In this document: in pieces, positions 1 through 5,888 of the stretch
How positions within the stretch are numbered: the first letter of the stretch is position 1
Layout: each line of letters begins with the position of its first letter
Notes under the pieces: model-generated
The model's database searches: none
What the model saw: the letters and a program-made list of their open reading frames with translations, nothing else
What the model was told of the DNA's origin: nothing
NCBI GenBank assembly: GCA_011322005.1
Contig: DROE01000106.1
Coordinates: forward strand, 1 to 10,382
Length of the DNA stretch: 10,382 nt
Direction: 5' to 3'
DNA from: Devosia sp.
GTDB lineage: Bacteria > Pseudomonadota > Alphaproteobacteria > Rhizobiales > Devosiaceae
Translations under genes and position numbers: made by a program

Positions 1-530
1 CCAGCCTTTGTGCCATTGTTGATGGCAAGGGGGTGGCGACAAGCATGGGGTTTTCGCCCATGGACGGGCTGGTGATGGCCACAAGGAGCGGAGCCATCGA
101 CCCCGGTGTGTTGTTGCATCTGATGCGTGCGGAAGGCATGGGGGTGGAGGCGCTCGATGAACTGCTGAACAAAAGAAGCGGTTTGGCAGCGCTTTCCGGC
201 GGCGAAATGGATATGAAAGCGCTTCTGCAAAGGACCGACCCGGCGGCCCGGTTTGCCGTTTCCCATTACTGCTATTGGGCGAGCAGACATGCCGGTTCGA
301 TGATTGCTGCCATGCAGGGACTGGACGGCATGGTTTTTTCCGGGGGGATAGGAGAGAACGCAACCGCCATTCGCGAGAATATAATTCAAAAGCTCGCTTG
401 GGCCGGTGTGTCCGGCCGGACAGAAGCGTTCAGCAGAGACGATCAGAAAACCGACGGCGCAAAAGCATGGGTAATAGCTTCAGACGAAGAGGGCGAAATC
501 GCCCGCTCAACGAGGTTGCTGCTGAAGTGA
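1..530 (+). CDS. ackA: Acetate kinase, C-terminal part (5' end outside window)
   Basis: Acetate kinase interconverts acetate plus ATP and acetyl phosphate plus ADP in the cytoplasm, usually paired with phosphotransacetylase or phosphoketolase. The frame is open from base 3 to the TGA at 528-530, giving 175 residues of a family that is usually near 400, so the upstream part lies outside the window. Visible family motifs are TSMGFSPMDGLVMATRSG near the left edge (the substrate-site region around the conserved T/D/G/R residues) and the second signature, FSGGIGENATAIREN, about two thirds of the way through. The tail ASDEEGEIARST matches the NEEL-IA segment that carries a catalytic-site glutamate in characterised enzymes. 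The GTG at 33 is internal, because homology clearly continues upstream of it. No partner gene is visible. Assignment to AckA rather than a propionate or butyrate kinase of the same fold is by motif resemblance. Confidence 0.93.
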   Translation, partial: SLCAIVDGKGVATSMGFSPMDGLVMATRSGAIDPGVLLHLMRAEGMGVEALDELLNKRSGLAALSGGEMDMKALLQRTDPAARFAVSHYCYWASRHAGSMIAAMQGLDGMVFSGGIGENATAIRENIIQKLAWAGVSGRTEAFSRDDQKTDGAKAWVIASDEEGEIARSTRLLLK

Positions 531-657
531 AAGCCTGTTGGTGCCAGCGACAATGTTCATTAACCGAAAACACAGCAACTTTACCTGACAATAGCAAAAT
601 CCGCTAACCTGCCGGGTGAATCCTGTATTTTTTGAACTAAATCCGGGAGGTTGCCTG
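531..657 (+). other. Intergenic region between ackA and the membrane protein gene
   Basis: 127 bases, AT-richer than the flanking genes. I find no convincing hairpin with a T-run after the ackA stop, so an intrinsic terminator for ackA is not evident. A weak promoter-like pair for the next gene is TTTACC, 17 bases, GCTAAC (about 580-608), but it matches the consensus poorly. The one clear signal is a Shine-Dalgarno GGGAGG at 645-650, seven bases before the ATG at 658. Confidence 0.4.
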
Positions 658-1368
658 ATGGTTTTGCAGTCGCAACGCGACAGTCTTGTTTTTGCCCTTT
701 CAGGTCTGTTCCTGCTGGCGATGGTCTATTTTCTGGACCCCGAGTTTGTTGGCGCGGTGACGCGGGAAGACGGCATTCTGGAAAACATGACCGCGCTGTT
801 GTTCGCCGGGGGGATGTTTGCCAGCCTTTATGCGCTCTACCAAAGGAAAATGGTGCTGCTTGCGGGCCTGTGGGCCTTTTTGTGCCTGTTTTTCCTCGGC
901 GAAGAGGTGAGCTGGTTTCAGCGGGTGTTTGACTATTCGGTGCCGTTCGTGGAGCAAAATTCAACCCAGGGCGAGTTTAACCTGCACAATCTAAACATTA
1001 TCAACGAGGGCCGGGTGTTGAACGAGGACGGAACTCTGGAGTTCTCCGTGTTCGCTCTTGTTGGTTCGCAAAACATGTTCCGGCTGGGTTTTGCCGGGTA
1101 TTTTCTTGCCCTGCCGCTGCTCAGCCTGGTGCCCATGTTCAAGCGGCTGCTTGACCGGACCGGTTATGTCCGTCCCTCTACTGCGTTCCTCACCGCTGTG
1201 TGGAGCGTGATATTTGTCTCGTTTGTTCTGGCCTTCATCACTGTTGCGCCGGTGAAAAACTATGTGGCTGAAACCCGCGAGATAATCTATGCGGCGGTGA
1301 TTTTTATCTACACGCTCAGCCTGAGTGCCGGGGTGGAGAAAAAGGCGGCGCTGGCACCAGCAGAATAA
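658..1368 (+). CDS. Uncharacterised six-helix membrane protein with GEEVSW motif
   Basis: A 236-residue inner-membrane protein of unknown function. Hydrophobic segments lie at roughly residues 10-26, 46-60, 65-81, 142-160, 176-197 and 206-225, suggesting six transmembrane helices. Between helices 3 and 4 is a long polar loop opening with GEEVSWFQRVF (81-91) and continuing to TQGEFNLHNLN (103-113). This pairing resembles the GEEISWGQR...NLHN pattern I have seen in uncharacterised bacterial membrane proteins, so the acidic, Trp and His residues of this loop are the likeliest functional site. The ATG at 658 is preferred over the in-frame GTG at 616 because GGGAGG at 645-650 sits seven bases before it. 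The protein ends in a short Ala/Lys-rich tail. It is transcribed with ackA in direction but separated by 127 bases, so co-transcription is uncertain. No enzyme or transporter role can be assigned. Confidence 0.85.
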   Translation: MVLQSQRDSLVFALSGLFLLAMVYFLDPEFVGAVTREDGILENMTALLFAGGMFASLYALYQRKMVLLAGLWAFLCLFFLGEEVSWFQRVFDYSVPFVEQNSTQGEFNLHNLNIINEGRVLNEDGTLEFSVFALVGSQNMFRLGFAGYFLALPLLSLVPMFKRLLDRTGYVRPSTAFLTAVWSVIFVSFVLAFITVAPVKNYVAETREIIYAAVIFIYTLSLSAGVEKKAALAPAE

Positions 1369-1387
1369 CAATTGATTTTGAAATACG

Positions 1388-1417
1388 AAAAGGGCCACCC
1401 CTGTTTCAGAGTGGCCC
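1388..1417 (-). terminator. Intrinsic terminator closing the minus-strand merR/sORF unit
   Basis: On the minus strand GGGCCAC (1417-1411) pairs perfectly with GTGGCCC (1398-1392). The loop contains a further CTG-AAA-CAG mini-stem. The hairpin is followed at once by TTTT and then CGTATTT. On the plus strand the same hairpin is followed by CTCC and has no T-run, so it should act mainly for minus-strand transcription arriving from merR and the small ORFs. It may still form a structure at the 3' end of the plus-strand membrane gene. Confidence 0.75.
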
Positions 1418-1460
1418 CTCCATGAGCTCACAAGAGCATATGGTGGCAATTCAGGCAGGC

Positions 1461-1526
1461 TCAAAAACCGTAGCTGAACGCAAAAGAAGGTGTGTTCAGA
1501 ACGGAGTTTGCCCCGACTCCCAACAT
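1461..1526 (-). CDS. Candidate 21-aa small ORF ending in NTPSFAFSYGF
   Basis: This begins MLGVGANSVL and ends in SFAFSYGF. A GGAGGTGA element (1534-1527) touches the ATG, leaving only three bases between GGAGG and the start, which is tighter than usual. A TGA directly precedes the ATG in frame, so no longer N-terminus is possible in this frame. The ORF overlaps the end of the upstream 24-codon ORF in the -1 frame, so translation could be coupled by re-initiation or joined by frameshifting. The last residues alternate aromatic and small side chains and end in Phe, which resembles the C-terminal signal of outer-membrane beta-barrels. I do not recognise a family. At this length chance is a real alternative. 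Confidence 0.35.
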   Translation of the reverse strand: MLGVGANSVLNTPSFAFSYGF

Positions 1527-1570
1527 TCACCTCCAAAGTCCAACCGCTCTTGCGATTTCTCATTGAACAT
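1496..1570 (-). CDS. Candidate 24-aa small ORF with a near-perfect Shine-Dalgarno
   Basis: The ATG at 1570 is preceded by GAGGAGGTGATCCA (1584-1571), complementary to the 16S rRNA 3' end over about 13 bases, with seven bases between GGAGG and ATG. This is the strongest ribosome binding site in the window, much better than those of the flanking core genes. The peptide starts MFNEKSQERLDFGGECWE, is polar and charged, has one Cys and one Trp, and stops at TGA 1498-1496. Its Gly-Gly codons carry the GGAGGTGA that would serve the second small ORF. It lies 79 bases after the merR stop and before the terminator at 1388-1417, so it would be translated from the merR transcript or from an unseen promoter. 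No family is recognised; a leader peptide, small protein or translated sRNA are all possible. Confidence 0.45.
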   Translation of the reverse strand: MFNEKSQERLDFGGECWESGQTPF

Positions 1571-1649
1571 TGGATCACCTCCTCTCGTTGATTGACAAGG
1601 CCCTGAGTGTCCACCAAGTCGGAGGGTTTGGCAAGGTGAACGAAGAAAT

Positions 1650-2108
1650 CTAGCCCTCGCGGGCATTGTCCAGCATGCGCTTGCAGGCCAGCAATTCGCC
1701 CAAAACGTCGGTGAGCTGATCGCGTTTTTGCTTGTTTAGGCTAGAATATCTGGCATTTGCAGAAGAATCCGTGCCCCGTTGACGCATGTCGGAATCGGGG
1801 GGGCGTTCCTCTGATTGTTCCAGTGCTTCAAGGGAACCAGCTTCACCAATTGCAATGACATGACGGGGACCGTCCTCTTTGAGGATGCGCTGGACACCCT
1901 TGATAGTGAAGCCCTGCTCATAGAGCAGATGGCGAATTCCTTTAAGTAAAAGAACATCTTCGGGGCGGTAGTAGCGTCGGCCACCGCCGCGCTTCAGGGG
2001 TTTTATCTGGGTGAACCTCGTCTCCCAGAACCGCAAGACATGTTGGGGCAGACTGAGTTCCGCTGCCGCCTCTGAGATGGTACGGAAAGCATCTGCCGAC
2101 TTCCCCAC
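1650..2108 (-). CDS. MerR-family transcriptional regulator (ihfA-linked type)
   Basis: 152 residues. The N-terminal half is a MerR winged helix-turn-helix: TISEAAAELSLPQHVLRFWE (10-29) forms the HTH and GGGRRYYRPED (41-51) the wing, followed by the KGIRHLLYEQGFTIKGVQRI helices (56-75). The C-terminal half is linker-like from about 88 to 120, with Pro/Asp/Gln-rich stretches, then a short helix (about 126-149) that could form the usual antiparallel dimer coiled coil. It lacks the spaced cysteines of metal-sensing MerR proteins and has no recognisable ligand domain, so the signal is unknown. The start is GTG at 2108, preceded by GGGGA about eight bases upstream. The gene begins 24 bases after the ihfA stop and is almost certainly co-transcribed with it. 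A MerR protein directly after ihfA is common in Hyphomicrobiales, but I know of no established target. Confidence 0.88.
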   Translation of the reverse strand: MGKSADAFRTISEAAAELSLPQHVLRFWETRFTQIKPLKRGGGRRYYRPEDVLLLKGIRHLLYEQGFTIKGVQRILKEDGPRHVIAIGEAGSLEALEQSEERPPDSDMRQRGTDSSANARYSSLNKQKRDQLTDVLGELLACKRMLDNAREG

Positions 2109-2132
2109 TGTCGAATCCCCGCTGAAAAAATG

Positions 2133-2444
2133 TTATTTTCCAGAGCCGACCATAGATTTGTTGATTTTAGATTTCAACACATTGCTTGGCTTAAACACCA
2201 AAACCTGCCGCGGCAGGATGGGCACCTCTTCACCAGTCTTGGGGTTGCGCCCGATGCGCTCACTTTTGGAGCGCACGTGAAAGGAGCCGAAAGAGGAGAG
2301 CTTTACGCTCTTGTCCCTGATCAGTCCCTCGCAAATCAAATCCAGCGTTCGTTCTACCAGATCTGCGGACTCCGTTCGCGAGAGCCCCACTTTTTGATAA
2401 ACCGCTTCGGCCAGATCTGCCCTTGTGACTGTCTTGTGTGCCAT
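2133..2444 (-). CDS. ihfA: Integration host factor subunit alpha
   Basis: IHF-alpha pairs with IHF-beta (not in this window) to bind and sharply bend DNA in transcription, replication and recombination. The product has 103 residues, the normal length. N-terminal dimerisation helices occupy about 5-45 (KTVTRADLAEAVYQKVGLSR), then KLSSFGSFHVR (49-59), then the beta-arm GRNPKTGEEVPI (65-76) with the DNA-intercalating Pro at 68. The tail VFKPSNVLKSKIN (83-95) forms the last helix. The ATG at 2444 starts the protein at MAHKTVTRADL, where IHF-alpha homology begins. The frame is open upstream to 2522, but that region is non-homologous and contains a leader hairpin. The ribosome binding site is weak (GGGAAAATGAA). 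It follows fabH after 94 bases and precedes merR by 24. Confidence 0.96.
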   Translation of the reverse strand: MAHKTVTRADLAEAVYQKVGLSRTESADLVERTLDLICEGLIRDKSVKLSSFGSFHVRSKSERIGRNPKTGEEVPILPRQVLVFKPSNVLKSKINKSMVGSGK

Positions 2445-2464
2445 TTCATTTTCCCAATATTGCT

Positions 2465-2501
2465 CGGACACCCGCAATTGAGGAGCGCCCCCTCGTGTCC
2501 G
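2465..2501 (-). promoter_or_regulatory. Stem-loop in the ihfA leader
   Basis: On the minus strand CGGACAC (2501-2495) pairs perfectly with GTGTCCG (2471-2465). Inside it GAGGG (2494-2490) pairs with TCCTC (2484-2480), with one G-U pair as RNA, around a GGCGC loop. An eight-base one-sided bulge AATTGCGG remains. No T-run follows, so it is not an intrinsic terminator. It ends 20 bases before the ihfA start codon and would sit at the extreme 5' end of a message begun at the promoter proposed here, so it could affect mRNA stability or ribosome access. The pairing is seen; the role is inferred. Confidence 0.5.
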
Positions 2502-2509
2502 GGCACCCA

Positions 2510-2538
2510 CGTTAGCGCTCAAGGGCGGCTCTGGTCAA
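2510..2538 (-). promoter_or_regulatory. Possible internal promoter for ihfA-merR
   Basis: On the minus strand TTGACC (2538-2533) is separated by exactly 17 bases from CTAACG (2515-2510). The -35 matches five of six consensus bases; the -10 is weak but begins CTA as in rhizobial promoters. It lies immediately after the fabH stop codon (2541-2539). Predicted transcription would begin near 2503, just ahead of the leader stem-loop. It would let ihfA and merR be expressed apart from the lipid genes. Confidence 0.4.
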
Positions 2539-3522
2539 TCAGTCTGTCCAGCGAATAAGTGTTGCGCCCCAGGTAAACCCGCCTCCCATGGCTTCAAGCA
2601 TGACCAGATCGCCGGATTTTATCCTGCCATCAAGGACGGCTGTTTCAAGCGCCAGCGGGACCGAAGCGGCTGAAGTATTGGCATGTCTGTCAACGGTCAC
2701 GACAACCTTCGAGGCGGGAATCCCCATTTTTTTGCCCACCCCGTTTATGATGCGCAAATTCGCCTGATGGGGGACAAACCAGTTCAGCTGGGCACTTGTA
2801 TAGCCTGTTTCAGACAACACATCCTCGATGACATCTGAAATCATGCCCACGGCGTGTTTGAACACTTCGCGCCCCTGCATGCGCACATGGCCGATTGTGC
2901 CGGTGGAGGAGACGCCGCCATCAACATAGAGTTTGTCCCACTGGCGTCCATCTGAGCGCAGGCGGGAGCCCAAAACGCCCTGATCAGCCGCCCCATCAGC
3001 CAGATCAACAGCTTCAAGCACAATCGCACCGGCACCGTCACCGAACAAAACGCAAGTTGTCCGGTCCTCCCAGTCCAGGATGCGCGAGAAGGTTTCAGCG
3101 CCGATGACCAGCGCCCGCCGCGCCATGCCATTTTTCAGGTAGCTGTCCGCAGTCGCCATGGCATAGACAAACCCGGAGCAAACTGCCTGCAGATCAAGGG
3201 CAAACCCGTGATGCATACCAAGCTTTTTCTGTACCAGCGTAGCTGTTGCCGGAAAAGTCATATCCGGGGTTGTGGTCGCCACAATTATGAGGTCAATACC
3301 GGCGATTGAGACACCGGCGCGGGCCAGGGCTTTTTCTGCCGCCCTGACGGCGAGGTCCGAGGTAAATTCACCATCGGCCGCGATGTGACGCTGACTGATT
3401 CCCGTGCGCTGAACAATCCACTCGTCCGTTGTGTCTACTCTTTGCGCCAGTTCCTTGTTGGTCAGAATGCGTTGGGGCAAATACCCACCTACGCCACGCA
3501 CTATTGAACGGGTTACTGTCAC
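2539..3522 (-). CDS. fabH: 3-oxoacyl-ACP synthase III (KAS III)
   Basis: FabH condenses an acyl-CoA starter, typically acetyl-CoA, with malonyl-ACP to begin type II fatty acid synthesis in the cytoplasm. The 327-residue product has family-typical length and a complete thiolase-fold catalytic triad: Cys115 in LQAVCSGF, His252 in VPHQAN and Asn282 in HANTSAAS. Other landmarks are the N-terminal DTTDEWIVQRTGI (30-42), the loop FGDGAGAIVLE (160-170) and the C-terminal GGGFTWGATLIRW (313-325). The start is GTG at 3522; GGAG about nine bases upstream overlaps the plsX stop region and supports it, and no ATG is available nearby. Only six bases separate it from the plsX stop, so the two are co-transcribed and probably translationally coupled. 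The plsX-fabH pair is widespread in bacteria. Confidence 0.97.
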   Translation of the reverse strand: MTVTRSIVRGVGGYLPQRILTNKELAQRVDTTDEWIVQRTGISQRHIAADGEFTSDLAVRAAEKALARAGVSIAGIDLIIVATTTPDMTFPATATLVQKKLGMHHGFALDLQAVCSGFVYAMATADSYLKNGMARRALVIGAETFSRILDWEDRTTCVLFGDGAGAIVLEAVDLADGAADQGVLGSRLRSDGRQWDKLYVDGGVSSTGTIGHVRMQGREVFKHAVGMISDVIEDVLSETGYTSAQLNWFVPHQANLRIINGVGKKMGIPASKVVVTVDRHANTSAASVPLALETAVLDGRIKSGDLVMLEAMGGGFTWGATLIRWTD

Positions 3523-3528
3523 GCTATG

Positions 3529-4587
3529 TTACTCCGGCTGTTTTTTCTCGGCTTTACTCGTAGCCTGAGGGGCAAACTTTTTCAGGCCATCACCGATTTT
3601 GTCAATAAGGCGGAATCTGGCCATCTCATAAGCCAGATCAACAGCGCTTTTGAAACCAATTTCGTCGGTGCCGCCGTGACTTTTGATGACGATGCCATTG
3701 AGCCCGAGAAACACGCCGCCATTTATGGCTCTGGGATCCATTTTTCGCTTTAGCGCCGAGAGGGCCTGCATGGAAATGGCAGCGCCAAGCCGTGAAACCC
3801 AGTCGGCTTTCAAGGCTTTTCGAAAATAGGTTCCAACCTGAAGGGCGGTTCCTTCGGCGGTCTTGAGAGCGATATTTCCCACAAATCCCTCGGTCACCAC
3901 CACGTCAACAGTGCCTTTGCCGATGTCGCTTCCCTCCACAAAACCGTGGAAGGCAAACCCGGCTCCGTCACGATCTGCAAGGGTTCTTGCGGCATCCCTT
4001 ACCGAATCAATGCCCTTGAGTTCCTCGGTTCCCACGTTGAGCAGGCCCACACTGGGTGCGTCGTGATCAAACAACGCGCGGGCAAGGGCGGCGCCAAGAA
4101 TGGCGAAGTCCACAAGCTGCTGCGCGTCACCACCAATTGTGGCGCCGACATCCAACACGATGATGTCGGTGCGCTCGGTGGGCCAGATTGCTGCGATTGC
4201 CGGCCGGGAAACACCCTTGATGGGGCGCAGGCAGAAGGTCGCCATGGCCATCAGTGCACCAGTGTTGCCACCGGAAACGGCAACATCCGCCTCCCCGTCC
4301 TTGACCGCCTGCAAGGCAGACCACATGGAAGAATCCTTGCGGCCCCGACGCAGGGCGGCACTGGGCTTTTCATCCATTGCAATAACAGTCTGACGATTCC
4401 TGATGACGGACACGGGTTTGAGCTCGGGAAACTCCGCAAGCAGGGGTTGAAGCACCTGCTCGCGTCCGTGAAAAACAAAGGAGATATTGCCGCGTTCGCG
4501 CAGAGCAAGCCGGGCACCGTGAAACACAATGCGCGGGCCATTGTCGCCGCCCATGGCGTCCACAGAGATCTTGATGGTATCACTCAT
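3529..4587 (-). CDS. plsX: Phosphate acyltransferase PlsX
   Basis: PlsX is a peripheral membrane enzyme that converts acyl-ACP and phosphate to acyl-phosphate, the donor used by PlsY for the first acylation of glycerol-3-phosphate. The product has 352 residues, near the usual length. Conserved stretches are SVDAMGGDNGP at 8-18, SGGNTGALMA at 105-114, VLDVGATIGGDAQQLVDFA at about 144-162, TEGFVGNIALKTAEG at 232-246 and GGVFLGLNGIVIKSHGG at 290-306. A Lys-rich tail of about a dozen residues (SKAEKKQPE) follows the last helix. The ATG at 4587 places the conserved DAMGGD normally; the ribosome binding site is modest (CAGG, six bases upstream). It lies 126 bases after yceD and six before fabH, so it may have its own promoter. 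The context is a phospholipid and fatty acid initiation pair. Confidence 0.97.
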   Translation of the reverse strand: MSDTIKISVDAMGGDNGPRIVFHGARLALRERGNISFVFHGREQVLQPLLAEFPELKPVSVIRNRQTVIAMDEKPSAALRRGRKDSSMWSALQAVKDGEADVAVSGGNTGALMAMATFCLRPIKGVSRPAIAAIWPTERTDIIVLDVGATIGGDAQQLVDFAILGAALARALFDHDAPSVGLLNVGTEELKGIDSVRDAARTLADRDGAGFAFHGFVEGSDIGKGTVDVVVTEGFVGNIALKTAEGTALQVGTYFRKALKADWVSRLGAAISMQALSALKRKMDPRAINGGVFLGLNGIVIKSHGGTDEIGFKSAVDLAYEMARFRLIDKIGDGLKKFAPQATSKAEKKQPE

Positions 4588-4624
4588 TTGCGCCTGGCAG
4601 GCTGACTACGCCTCGTTCGGCGCC

Positions 4625-4652
4625 AGAATATCTGAACTCCAAGCGGGCGCAA
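4625..4652 (-). promoter_or_regulatory. Weak candidate promoter for plsX-fabH
   Basis: On the minus strand TTGCGC (4652-4647), a 16-base spacer, then TATTCT (4630-4625). It lies in the 126-base gap between yceD and plsX, which is otherwise featureless and has no ATG-initiated small ORF. Both hexamers are imperfect, and the tight neighbouring spacing makes simple read-through from yceD equally plausible. Confidence 0.25.
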
Positions 4653-4713
4653 GCCCCCTGCCCGGAGTGGAAAACACACAGATCGTCAGGTGGGGAACTG
4701 AGTGCTTTGCCCA

Positions 4714-5256
4714 CTATTTCTCGCTCCTTAAGGCCCTTAGTGCCGAAAACGCCGACAGGCTGTCCGGGTCGTCGCCCCGTTGTTCAACACTCATTTCAGC
4801 GCCCGGCGCGCGTGGGTAAAGTTCGATGGACAGCCCCAGCGTCTCCACGATGTAGGCGCTCAGGTCAAGTTCCGAGCCGTCAAAGAAGTCGGGCAGATCA
4901 TCGTTTTCAAGGTCAATGAAGTTTTCCGAACCGGCCCCGGCATCTGCGTGAATATCCGGGGCTGAAGAGAAGAACCGGTTAAGGGGCTCGCTGATTTTCT
5001 GCAAAACCGGGTCGAGCGTCACCACACAGGGTTGTACCACATCCGCCTCTAGCCGCCCGGTAACCCGCACCCCTCCGTTCTCCTGGCTCACTTGCATGAA
5101 AGCACTGAGTCCAAGAACTTTCGTTACTTTGGCAATCGTTGCGATTTCAGTCAGTTGCTGCGGTGTGGCGACCATCCTGAATTGACATCCGGCAGCAGGA
5201 AGCTTGTCTATCCGAATGCGGGCATCGAGTGGCGAAAGAGCGGTGGCGCCTGTCAT
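4714..5256 (-). CDS. yceD: DUF177 / YceD family protein
   Basis: YceD (DUF177) proteins are linked to accumulation of large-subunit ribosomal RNA, and in many bacteria the gene sits beside rpmF and plsX. The product has 180 residues, typical for the family. Recognisable features are the N-terminal region around LPAAGCQFRMVAT (19-31), the central beta-rich segment VRVTGRLEADVVQPCVVTLDPV (about 63-84), and the acidic stretch DLENDDLPDFFDGSELDLSAYIVETL (about 114-139) followed by LYPRAP, which is the strongest family hallmark. Its ATG overlaps the stop of the upstream chaperone gene in an ATGA arrangement (5253-5256), so the two are translationally coupled. There is no rpmF between it and plsX; I understand this to be normal in alphaproteobacteria. 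The rRNA role is known from work in other bacteria and is not shown here. Confidence 0.9.
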   Translation of the reverse strand: MTGATALSPLDARIRIDKLPAAGCQFRMVATPQQLTEIATIAKVTKVLGLSAFMQVSQENGGVRVTGRLEADVVQPCVVTLDPVLQKISEPLNRFFSSAPDIHADAGAGSENFIDLENDDLPDFFDGSELDLSAYIVETLGLSIELYPRAPGAEMSVEQRGDDPDSLSAFSALRALRSEK

Positions 5257-5780
5257 TTGGCGGCCCCCAGATGCAGCGAGCCGGAAAGAATATCCTCTGT
5301 TTCCATCGCGTTCAGTTCGGACTCCAGTGTGAGCACATAGGCGACGAGACTGGGCAGGCCTTCGGTATCTTCATCATTGTAAATATTGCGCCGGATCACA
5401 GATTGCAGGGCCGCGACATCCTGCTGGTCAAGGGCGGTGGTCAGCTTATCCAGCAAGCCATAAAACAACTCACCCATTTTCTGGATACGCTTGGGAACCG
5501 CCATGTCCCCCGCCCCCATTTCGCGCAGAGACTGGTCCATATCCTTGAAAAACAGATCAAACACAGCCTGCGAGAATATCCGTGTGCTCTGCTCACCGGT
5601 TTTCAGCCGCCTGAACAAGAGACACAGATGCAGGCTGACCATGTCGAACCGGCCATTCACGGAGTCGGGCACCTGCCAGTCGGCGTAAAACCTGGTTTGT
5701 CTGGATTGCGCCACAATGGCGCTATAAACGGCAAACACCTGGGTGGCATTTGCTTTTTTGCGAAAGAGGGACAGGATCAT
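5253..5780 (-). CDS. Ubiquinol-cytochrome c chaperone (CBP3/UQCC1 family)
   Basis: The 175-residue product matches the ubiquinol-cytochrome c chaperone family, whose mitochondrial members (CBP3/UQCC1) assist cytochrome b synthesis and assembly of complex III. Diagnostic segments are RQTRFYADWQVPDSVNGRFD (27-46), MVSLHLCLLFRRL (47-59) and the FDLFFKDMDQSLREMGAGD region (about 74-92), followed by VPKRIQKMGELFYG. No signal peptide or membrane helix is seen, so it should be cytoplasmic and act near the inner membrane. The ATG at 5780 is chosen because family homology starts at MILSLFRKK and AGGG lies about ten bases before it. The frame is open to a TTG at 5831, but that would lie within or above the likely promoter. 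Its stop overlaps the yceD start by four bases. It is the first gene of the minus-strand unit running to merR. Confidence 0.92.
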   Translation of the reverse strand: MILSLFRKKANATQVFAVYSAIVAQSRQTRFYADWQVPDSVNGRFDMVSLHLCLLFRRLKTGEQSTRIFSQAVFDLFFKDMDQSLREMGAGDMAVPKRIQKMGELFYGLLDKLTTALDQQDVAALQSVIRRNIYNDEDTEGLPSLVAYVLTLESELNAMETEDILSGSLHLGAAK

Positions 5781-5806
5781 GGTTAGGGTTCCCTGGGGCA
5801 AAGAAT

Positions 5807-5836
5807 GTGATACTGCCCGCTTGCATTGCAAGGCAA
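5807..5836 (-). promoter_or_regulatory. Candidate promoter for the CBP3-yceD unit
   Basis: On the minus strand TTGCCT (5836-5831), an 18-base spacer, then TATCAC (5812-5807). Initiation near 5800 would give a leader of about 20 bases before the ATG at 5780, containing the AGGG ribosome binding site. The -10 is imperfect. An 11-base palindrome, TTGCATTGCAA (5821-5831), lies in the spacer, where a repressor could bind, though so short a palindrome can be chance. Confidence 0.3.
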
Positions 5837-5882
5837 TTGACGACTAAATGTCTTTGCACATCCAGCGCAGCGTTTGCGTGGC

Positions 5883-5888
5883 TATAAT
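5883..5888 (+). promoter_or_regulatory. Consensus -10 box (TATAAT) for bamE
   Basis: A perfect TATAAT lies 26 bases before the bamE ATG. No good -35 sits at the usual 16-18 base spacing; the nearest match, TTGCAC at 5854-5859, is 23 bases away, too far for a standard sigma-70 site. Initiation near 5895 would still include the GGAG ribosome binding site at 5900-5903. Activator help or relaxed -35 use is possible. Confidence 0.5.

Noticed and set aside
1570..1586. Plus-strand sequence identical to the 3' end of 16S rRNA (TGGATCACCTCCT)
   Set aside because: No other 16S sequence surrounds it; it is simply the complement of the strong Shine-Dalgarno on the minus strand.
991..1617. Open minus-strand frame of 208 codons across the membrane protein gene and the region after merR
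   Set aside because: It is antisense to a clear membrane protein gene over much of its length, its product has no recognisable domain and a His/Arg/Gln-rich composition typical of shadow frames.
1369..1649. tRNA gene downstream of merR
   Set aside because: No cloverleaf, T-loop GTTCGAATC-type box or CCA end could be found on either strand.
3946..4605. Open plus-strand frame of 219 codons antisense to plsX
   Set aside because: plsX on the other strand carries full family motifs; the plus-strand product is low-complexity Gly/His/Arg-rich shadow sequence.
4588..4713. Possible rpmF (ribosomal protein L32) between yceD and plsX
   Set aside because: The gap is 126 bases, with no ATG-initiated ORF on the minus strand and no L32-like sequence.
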